Positions 57,230 to 64,000 of a DNA stretch of 64,000 nucleotides are shown here, piece after piece. How positions within the stretch are numbered: the first letter of the stretch is position 1; each line of letters opens with the position of its first letter. The notes below the pieces were generated by a model, which ran no database searches, was not told the origin of the DNA, and saw only the letters and a program-made list of their open reading frames with translations. The position numbers and the translations under genes were made by a program. Source of the stretch: Gymnothorax reevesii (lineage: Eukaryota > Chordata > Actinopteri > Anguilliformes > Muraenidae); the NCBI GenBank assembly GCA_029721435.1, contig CM056573.1, positions 46,722,501 through 46,786,500 on the forward strand. The letters are read 5' to 3'.

Positions 57230-57426
57230 GGTTGGGTTTAATTACTTTTTTCAGTTACAGTTGATCATAACGGTAATTGTAATTACAATAACTTTCTGGA
57301 CAGAATGTTCAATTACAATTACAATAACTTTTTGACAAAAAATTAAATTAAAATTCAATTGCAATTGCGGAAGTAATTGATTACAATTACTGTAATTGTA
57401 ATTGAAAAAGGTAATTGAACCCAACC
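57230..57426. mobile_element. Palindromic MITE, TAATTGTAATTAC-rich
   Basis: Begins GGTTGGGTTTAATTACTTTT and ends TAATTGAACCCAACC, with the interior made of inverted TAATTGTAATTAC words. It is 197 bp. Flanking 8-mers do not match. Confidence 0.75.
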
Positions 57427-57519
57427 ATGCTCAACAGATTGCCAACACAAAGGTCCACAAGATGAAGTAAACAAGTTGTCATAAGATGTTGCGCAAGACG
57501 AAAATTCTCTTTTACTGTC

Positions 57520-58203
57520 ACCAAGTGTCACGCAACCCTCTCACAACAGGAAATACAAGCACCTCCGGAGAGGACAGGAAGAGTGGCCTCCACAAATAAT
57601 GCATCATAACTATAATCTCTTACAGCAGCATAGGAATGTACATAATTACCTCCGCCATTAAGGTGGTGGTGGTGATGTTTTTTCTGTCCCCCCTTTCTCT
57701 CACATTGCTCTATACTTGACTCCTGCATTCTTGTTTCTCTGTATGTATTTATTCCCTCTCGTGTCTCAGTTCTTAGTGAGTTTGGCACAGTTGCTTTCTG
57801 CCTGTGTCATCACAGGCCCATTTCCCATCTGCCTGTTTGTTTCAATGTCTGATCCTGTTTGTCCCTGATTTTCTTTTTTTTTGATTCTGTGACCACTGAG
57901 CTCGCCTGTTGACCCGTTGCCTGTTTTGTAACTTAGGTTTGTATTGCATTTTGGTACCGCATTCTGCCCTCTTGGTTTTTGTACTCTTTTTCTGATGATG
58001 CATCTGGACTTTGATTCAGCGCCACATTTTGCCGACTGATTTTTGATCCTACCTGTTCAACTTTGATATCTGGCTCTGATAAACTTTGGTTTATTTTTCT
58101 CTCGATGTCTGTGCTTGCGTCCCTGAGTTCTCGTGCCGGTCTGCCTGTATGACTGTCTGGAAGATATTTCAAATGTTCTGATTGAAGTTGCATGACACTT
58201 GGT
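57520..58203. mobile_element. 684-bp element with 17-bp inverted termini
   Basis: ACCAAGTGTCACGCAAC on the left and GTTGCATGACACTTGGT on the right differ at one position. The inner TGTCA...TGACA and the CT-rich interior look LTR-like. However, the inverted match continues outside the TG/CA points, and the flanks are inverted rather than direct repeats. An AATAAA and A-rich tail follow just outside (58214-58240). Class unresolved. Confidence 0.55.
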
Positions 58204-58530
58204 TGGAACAGTCAATAAAATGCAAAAAGAAAAAAAACAGACTTTCCCCTTGTTGCATAGTGGTTATTAAAATATCCAAACTCATCCACCACCCTTATTG
58301 ATGTTGATGTTTCCATGACCCTGCCCCCCTCTTCCTTTTCATTTTATCTCTCCATCCGCCATGACACCTCTTTCACCTAGTCTTGCGACTTTCTTGCAAA
58401 GAGCCTTCAAACTTGCATTAACACTTAAGAGTTTCCCCAAGGACAGATGTTGATGTCTCGATCCACCTCCCCACCATGGTCGCCGACACACAGATCATTC
58501 TTCACTGATTTCACCACTGCTTCTCACATA
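58204..58530. other. Non-coding stretch, nothing recognised
   Basis: C/T-rich with an A-rich stretch at 58219-58239. Confidence 0.4.
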
Positions 58531-58539
58531 TGACCTGAA

Positions 58540-59110
58540 TGGGCGATCTTTGATCTTCTATAACGTTTGAACCCTGTGTCAAAGAGAGTTGGGGATTGGG
58601 TTGTTGGACTCCGGGGGAAAGCATTTCATGTGAAATGGTATAGTTCTCCCGCTTTCCTGATTGGTCAACATTTGATTCGTCATTAATATTGAAACATTTG
58701 TCAAAGGGAGTTGGAGATTGGGTTGTTGGCTCAGGAAAGGATCACGTTAAATTGTGAAGCCAAGCCCTCTTTCCTCATTGGTTAATATTTAAGCCTTAAT
58801 GACAGTGATGCCATTTGTCATGGAGAGTTGGGGATTGAGTTGGTGGACTCAGGGGAGGGCCACACGTGTAACGCTGAAGCTCTGCCCCTTTCCTGCTTGG
58901 TCAGAATTTGTTCTATCAGAACTATTTAACCATTTGTTGTAGTGAGTTAGGGGCAGGATTGTTGGACTTACGAAAGGCCCGCCCCCTTTCCTAATTGGCT
59001 GATATCTGATCGTTCGTAACTATTGATCCGCCTGATTGTTTTGGATTTTACCTTTCATAAGTATTTAGCTGCCTGAAGAGAATCGGGAATTGAGTTGCTT
59101 GAAATGTTCA
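58540..59110. repeat. Five-unit minisatellite, ~117-134 bp period
   Basis: Units begin near GAGTTGGGGATTGGGTTGTT at 58586, 58708, 58825, 58944 and 59078 (spacings 122, 117, 119 and 134). The units share, with erosion, a TTTCCTGATTGGTCA-type inverted CCAAT box and an ATTTGTCAAAG-type segment. Divergence between units is high, so the array is old. Confidence 0.8.
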
Positions 59111-59194
59111 CACTGTCCTTCTTGTCACAGTTTGGCTTTGTGAAGCCATCTTAAAGTTTGCTTAGAAACTTTACATTGTCATTTGGTTTATATA

Positions 59195-59300
59195 CTTTTT
59201 CTAATTGAATACAGGTTAAAAGGGATTTGCAAATCAAGGCTTGGTACATTTACATTTCACTCATCATCCTAATTCTTCTGGAATTAAGTGTTGTTGCTCA
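59195..59300 (+). mobile_element. Tc1-like 3' fragment (family A)
   Basis: TAATTGAATACAGGTTAAAA and then GGGATTTGCAAATCA match the subterminal part seen at 225-270. A degraded TTCTGGAATTAAGTGTTGTT terminus ends it. Confidence 0.6.
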
Positions 59301-61640
59301 TTGGCTTGCAAATTGCGGGATTTACCGGCATTTTAGGATTCCCAAGTCAGCCATAATCATATAACTCTATCTCCATGCAAACAGGCACTTTGGAGAGGTT
59401 GAACGAAGAATTTACTTCAGAGAAAACCTGGTAGCTTCAAACTTGTGTTTATATAAGCGATACAAATGTCAGAAAATCAGTTACTACAAGAACATTTTTG
59501 CTGAATCTGTGATTTTGGCCAAATTCTAGCACACAAATGTGTAGCTCTGGTTCTGGCCTATTTCTCTGCCAAATGTGTTTTGACAGAACTTTGAAATGGC
59601 TAAGTGGGGGAAGCTTTTTGACAAACGCTGATGCCATCAGAGGGCAAAGATTGGGTAATAGCAAAATGTTGTTCCTGGGGCTGGATTTTTTTTTTTTTAT
59701 ATAGGGATGTGTCCCATGTAAGTGACAGTCAGTCTCACGACTCAACTTTTAGCACCTGCCGTTTCCATTATGGCATGAGGTCATAGAAAGGCAGCATAGT
59801 TTTCATGATGTAGGACAGGTATCAATTAACTGAAATGTATGCTGATGGTCTCTAAGTTCATATTCATTGTTTTCAAACTTTGTGTGTGGAAGTTCTGAGC
59901 CAAAGAGTAAGAATTCTGCATACAAGTGAAGGTCATGTTGCTTCATCAGTCACAGCACTCATTAACAAGGCAAAATATTGAAAGACATTCAACAATCAGT
60001 GTTCCAAAAGAAGCTATAACTTGGATATTTTTCAACATGTTATACAGCAGTTACCTCGCTTTCCCTGACTGAGTGACCTCACTCCAGGCTGCCTGCTGTT
60101 CTCATGAAGCAGAGTCTTTTCAGATTGTCTTGACCTCAAGACATCGAGTGCCAAATTTATGCTCACAGTTTAATTACAGAATGCTTTAATTGGCACTGGT
60201 CATAGCAAACAACTTTATTAATTTCCTTGTTTCGCTGGATTGACTGGCTGATTTCCCATACAGCAACTGCTCTTGAGAATTTTGGAGACAGCACTTAATT
60301 TTCAGCATTACAATGTTTTAACCAAATGAAAGTAGCTAGTATGTCATGAAAAAAAAATGTGATTGATTTTTGAAGTGTCCATCATCATCAGAAGAATGCA
60401 AAGAGGATGTTAGCAAGAATGTAAAGCAGTGTACTGGCCATTAATACTTTGGTGATCAAACGCTGTGGATGTCATTCAGTGCTTTCCAATAGTCTCTCAT
60501 TCTACGAATTGAATCAACAGAACTCATCTTAGTTCTGTTAAGCTCTTGTCCCTTCAATTGTTTATAATGACATTGACCTTTAGGTCTAGGTGCCCAGTAT
60601 ACTCAATTATACTCAATTCAGTGAATTATAACTGAAGAAAAGGCTCTGTGACGCCTTTTATCTGCTCTGCTGGTAAAATGGGATTCGATCAGCTTTCCTC
60701 ACCAAAAAAAAAGAACAAAAACTTTTTAATTTATTTAATAAGACTACTTTAGCAATACCATTGTGTAGACAAACTCTTAAAATTCATATCCCTCGTACCA
60801 ACATGAAACAGCAAATAGATACGATATACAGCAGATTCATATTACAGTTTAAAGTATGTGTCTCGTGGGCAAACAAGTACGCAGTGTATCAAAACAGATG
60901 ATGCTGTCGTGTAAACACTGTCTAACAAATAGAAGGAAAAATTTGCAAATGAGGATTGAGGAAAACAGTATGCAAAACAAGTTCTTTTGACCTTGGCAGG
61001 TATCAATGAAACGGTATTGATCAGCAAACCAGTTGAAACGCGAGCACAGATCAGCCGTCAGTGGGAGCCAGGATAAGAGAGCCAATTATGGCAACAAATA
61101 GATCAGCTGTGATAACTGTGTTTTCACTGAATAAAGCAATCTACTTATACCATTTTTCTCACAGACACGGCCACACTGAGCCAAGCGTGCTGGAGCCTTG
61201 CTGGGCTTGGCTGACACGGATCAGCTTGTTGTTCTCTGTAGTGCCTCAGCTTTGGTGCATCACATGAATATGAATGGCGGGTGAGATGCATTCTGTAGAC
61301 GCATAAGAATTGTGGAAATGGGCATTTACACATGAGCGTAATAAAGCTACATGTGTATGTCTGCTCAATAAAGGATGACTTGTATAATGCTCCTCTCATC
61401 AAACACTTAACCAGAAGCGCATGACCATTGGACAAGGCCACGTCGTTTAGATAGATGTCCAATGCTTTCAGTACATTCATAGCCAGATGATGTAAAGGGC
61501 ACTGTTACTGTCGCCGTTTTTCAACTGAAGTGAGAAACAGGTAAGCATTTTGATTTGATGAAAGCTACAAAGTCTGTGCCTGAATAGCTTTAATCAGACT
61601 GCAGAGCTGCAGAGCTAACTTTTATTCTTCTTGCCGAAAA
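59301..61640. other. Non-coding stretch, nothing recognised
   Basis: Mostly unique AT-rich sequence with T runs near 59689. ORFs at 60842-61480 carry no motif. Confidence 0.45.
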
Positions 61641-61649
61641 ATCATATCC

Positions 61650-62181
61650 TGTAACGCCACGCCTCCAGCCCTCTAAATCTCAGGCCTATTAAGACCCGGA
61701 CCGCATCCAACACTCTCAATCATTGTCTGCATCTGTTCCCAACTGCCTACCTGCAATAGGGTTTCTCTATATAAAGTAGAGCTTCACACTCTTTCGGTCC
61801 AAAATCTCGTAAGCCTTACGAGCCTGTTGTTTCACAATAGTCTTGTTTAGTCTTAAATCCCGCATATTTGCATGTAAGTGTATTTGTAAAACTCTTTATT
61901 TATTTGCGTTTAATGTTCAGTGCTTCTCTTTTTGTAACCAGGAACCTTGTTTCCTTGTTTATTTATATTTGTAATACTTAAGCACTGTATTCGTTGGCAC
62001 AGTTCTCTGTCTTACTAATATTCTTATCCAGGAACTTTGATTCCTTATTTCTTTGTTCTTTGTTCTACTTGCCTTCCTGCATTGCCAAGAAGGCATAACC
62101 AACCCGATCCATCTTCGCAACGGAGTCCAGTTCCCACTGTTCCTGTTCCCTGTGCACCAGTTGAGAGTGCAAACCCTTACA
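61650..62181 (+). mobile_element. Solo LTR with perfect 5-bp target duplication
   Basis: Starts TGTAACGCCACGCC and ends AACCCTTACA, with TGTAA/TTACA inverted termini. TATCC flanks it exactly (61645-61649 and 62182-62186). A TATA-like CTATATAAAG lies at about 61768. It is 532 bp with no internal region. A Ty3/gypsy origin is inferred from style only. Confidence 0.9.
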
Positions 62182-62186
62182 TATCC

Positions 62187-62681
62187 TCGCGGTAACTGAA
62201 TCTTTTAAATCCGTGGAAGAATGCAGGAACCAACTTGTGTACAACTATACAACGTAAGCCGCTGATAATTTTCGTGTTGAATTATTTTGAGATTATTTTG
62301 AGAGGCTGCAAATAAAGTGAACTGGAAAAGACCACAATGAGCAACTCAAAGGAGAAACTGCAATGACTTGTTGTGTTCAGGAAACAGTTAATAGTAGTTA
62401 TATCAAATGATTCAAAATCAAAGTCTTAACAAAAACTTATTATAAAGTATGTTAACATTTTCTTTTTCACAGAGTGAAAAGAGCCTTTATCAACCGTTGG
62501 TGATACAGGAAGGAAAGTTGCTCTTATTTTCCCAGCCGTCTTTGTGATGCTGTGCTTTAGATGCGACCATTGAAATGGCGCCAGAAAGTTTCACCGAAAC
62601 TTGTTGCTCACAAAATATTCCACACATTTCATTGGCTGAGCTGAGAATGGTTGGGCAGACAACAAAACTGACACTTACAAT
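62187..62681. other. Non-coding stretch, nothing recognised
   Basis: Lies between the solo LTR and the LINE fragment. No motif. Confidence 0.4.
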
Positions 62682-63330
62682 TTGCCCAATGGTTGCGGGA
62701 ATAACCTGTGCCTTTTTTATGCTTACAATACAGTTATATATCCTTCTTCATCCTCTTTAGCAAGCTCAATAAATGACCCACAAGATGCTTCTAACGTTGT
62801 CCAGAGAAAACTATGTAGATTAGGTCTCTTTCTTAATGATAATAAGACTTATATGACATTCTTATCATGGTCAAAAAGGGAAACCAAAGATGATTATCAG
62901 ATTTTTACTTTCAGCAATAATGCGATCGAAAGTGTATCAACATATAAATACCTGGGTTTTCTCTTAGAAAAAGAATCTGTCCTTTCATCATCATATTGAG
63001 TACCGAACTCAAAAAAAAAAAAAACTCAGGATAAAATTAGGATTCTATTATCGAAGCAAATCCTGTTTAGCTTTTGTTCCATGGAAGAAACCCATTCAAG
63101 GAACCTTTCTGTCAGTAATTGACTACGATGATGTTCTTTAAGTGCATGCAACCTCATCATCACTGAAAATGTTGGACTCACTGTACCTTGCCGCATTGCG
63201 ATTTGTCTTTTCATTGTTGTGTTTTGTACAAGAAAGTGGGCTGGTCTTCCTCATGCCACAGAGGAATGGAACATTGGTCTAATTGTCTGTATAAGGTCAT
63301 CCAACATGAATTGGCATCTTATTTATGTTC
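62682..63330 (+). pseudogene. L2-type LINE reverse transcriptase, C-terminal part
   Basis: The frame at 62682-62999 contains LCLFYAYNTVIYPSSSSLAS. Here the catalytic YADD has become YAYN, so the enzyme is dead. It continues VVQRKLCRLGLFLNDNKT and ESVSTYKYLGFLLE, a signature of fish L2/CR1-group reverse transcriptases just after the active site. In other frames it goes on LRIKLGFYYRSKSC, then FLSVIDYDDVL and LDSLYLAALRF to about 63330. The N-terminal reverse transcriptase and the endonuclease are absent, as in normal 5'-truncated LINE copies. An A run at 63010-63023 causes one frame change. Confidence 0.8.
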
Positions 63331-63722
63331 TCTACTAACTCTTAAAACCGTCAGTAGTTGTAATCTTCAATCTCATAGACGCATCATGTTTGTCATTCGT
63401 CAAGCCTGCTCTGTCTTAGAGCTTTTCTATTTTTGCTCCCTCGTCCTGGTTTGGGCTACAGGGTCACCTCAAAGTGGACCATCTTATCAGTTTGAATGTT
63501 TTTTTGTTTTTTTTTAAACGAGGATTAAGGCTCATTTAACCAGTGCGCGCACTTGTTTTACTGCTAAACCCTGTTAATGTCTTATTGCAGTCTCTGCTTG
63601 TCATAGTCTGTTGTTGTTTTCCGTGTGAAACCTTCATGCAGCTGTCTCGGTCGGGACTTCCTTGTAAAAGAGATTTTGTACCTCAGTTGGATTTATCCTG
63701 GTAAAATAAAGATTAAACAAAA
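63331..63722 (+). mobile_element. L2-type LINE 3' untranslated tail
   Basis: The end reads CCTTGTAAAAGAGATTTTGT, then TTTATCCTGGTAAAATAAAG. This is the standard 3' end of fish L2/Maui-type LINEs, followed by A-rich AAACAAAAAATAGAG. It supports the assignment of the upstream frame. Confidence 0.75.
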
Positions 63723-64000
63723 AATAGAGTAAAATAAAATAAATGAAGAAAAAGGAATATCGCCATATTGAAAGAACCCATTAAAGCACAGTATTTGCTT
63801 CCATTGCTAATCACCATGTACATAATAGCAATACTGGTGAAAAGGAGACTTGTGAGTTCTATTTAACATCACAATATTATTTTTTGTTCCTGCAAAATGT
63901 TTTGTGCAAACCAAACACTTAGAGATTGGTTCTTTTAAAAATGATTGAAATCCCTCAGTGAAAGTAACCTCGCTGACGCTACAACAGTCCAGCCCACGGT
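63723..64000. other. Non-coding, nothing recognised
   Basis: AT-rich sequence to the window edge. Confidence 0.4.

Overview
This looks like about 64 kb of nuclear DNA from a ray-finned fish, almost certainly a teleost. The sequence is AT-rich, with vertebrate-style microsatellites and a dense mix of repeats known from teleosts: two Tc1-like transposon families, hAT foldback elements, tRNA-type SINEs, an L2-type LINE tail, Ty3/gypsy LTRs and a KDZ/Zisupton-type transposase relic. I cannot name the species. I found no intact host protein-coding gene, no rRNA or tRNA gene and no CRISPR. Almost every recognisable coding stretch is a decayed mobile-element gene, so the window reads as an intergenic or intronic region.

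Layout. 1-3.1 kb: Tc1 ends and two foldback MITEs. 3.5-8.8 kb: mostly unique sequence, with GC-rich blocks and microsatellites that are candidate conserved non-coding DNA. 9.1-12.6 kb: an LTR-like repeat with a nested MITE, a hAT foldback element with an exact 8-bp target duplication, a SINE and a Tc1 end. 13-20.5 kb: a hairpin, a tiny inverted telomere-like tract, a minus-strand gypsy integrase/chromodomain relic, a three-unit 160-bp tandem array and a THAP-like fragment. 22.8-29.7 kb: a chimeric Tc1 followed by a nearly full-length Gmr1-type LTR retrotransposon. 30-37 kb: SINEs, degenerate repeats, a tyrosine-recombinase relic and a Tc1 pseudogene. 37.6-42.3 kb: a hairpin-rich repeat, a solo LTR with a perfect target duplication and a spliced KDZ transposase relic. 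44.4-49.3 kb: hAT and Tc1 pieces, a THAP domain inside a candidate DNA transposon and a SAP-like ORF. 51.9-59.3 kb: an old Tc1 relic, an LTR with a nested hAT element, palindromic elements and a five-unit minisatellite. 61.6-63.7 kb: a second solo LTR with a perfect target duplication and an L2-type LINE 3' end.

The most notable object is the LTR element at 23766-29523. Its domains run gag, protease, integrase, reverse transcriptase, RNase H. This is the Ty1/copia order on a Ty3/gypsy-type polymerase, as described for the Gmr1 group. The second half of its gag resembles the SCAN domain, which has been proposed to derive from Gmr1-like capsids. The coding region is essentially one frame of about 1,440 codons, broken by 13 in-frame stops, a frameshifted zinc knuckle and one frameshift before RNase H.

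The repeats do not act together as a pathway. They record successive insertions: hAT elements inside LTRs, one Tc1 family joined to another, and an LTR copy ending abruptly in a Tc1 terminus. All identifications come from reading the sequence and recalling family motifs. No database search was run.
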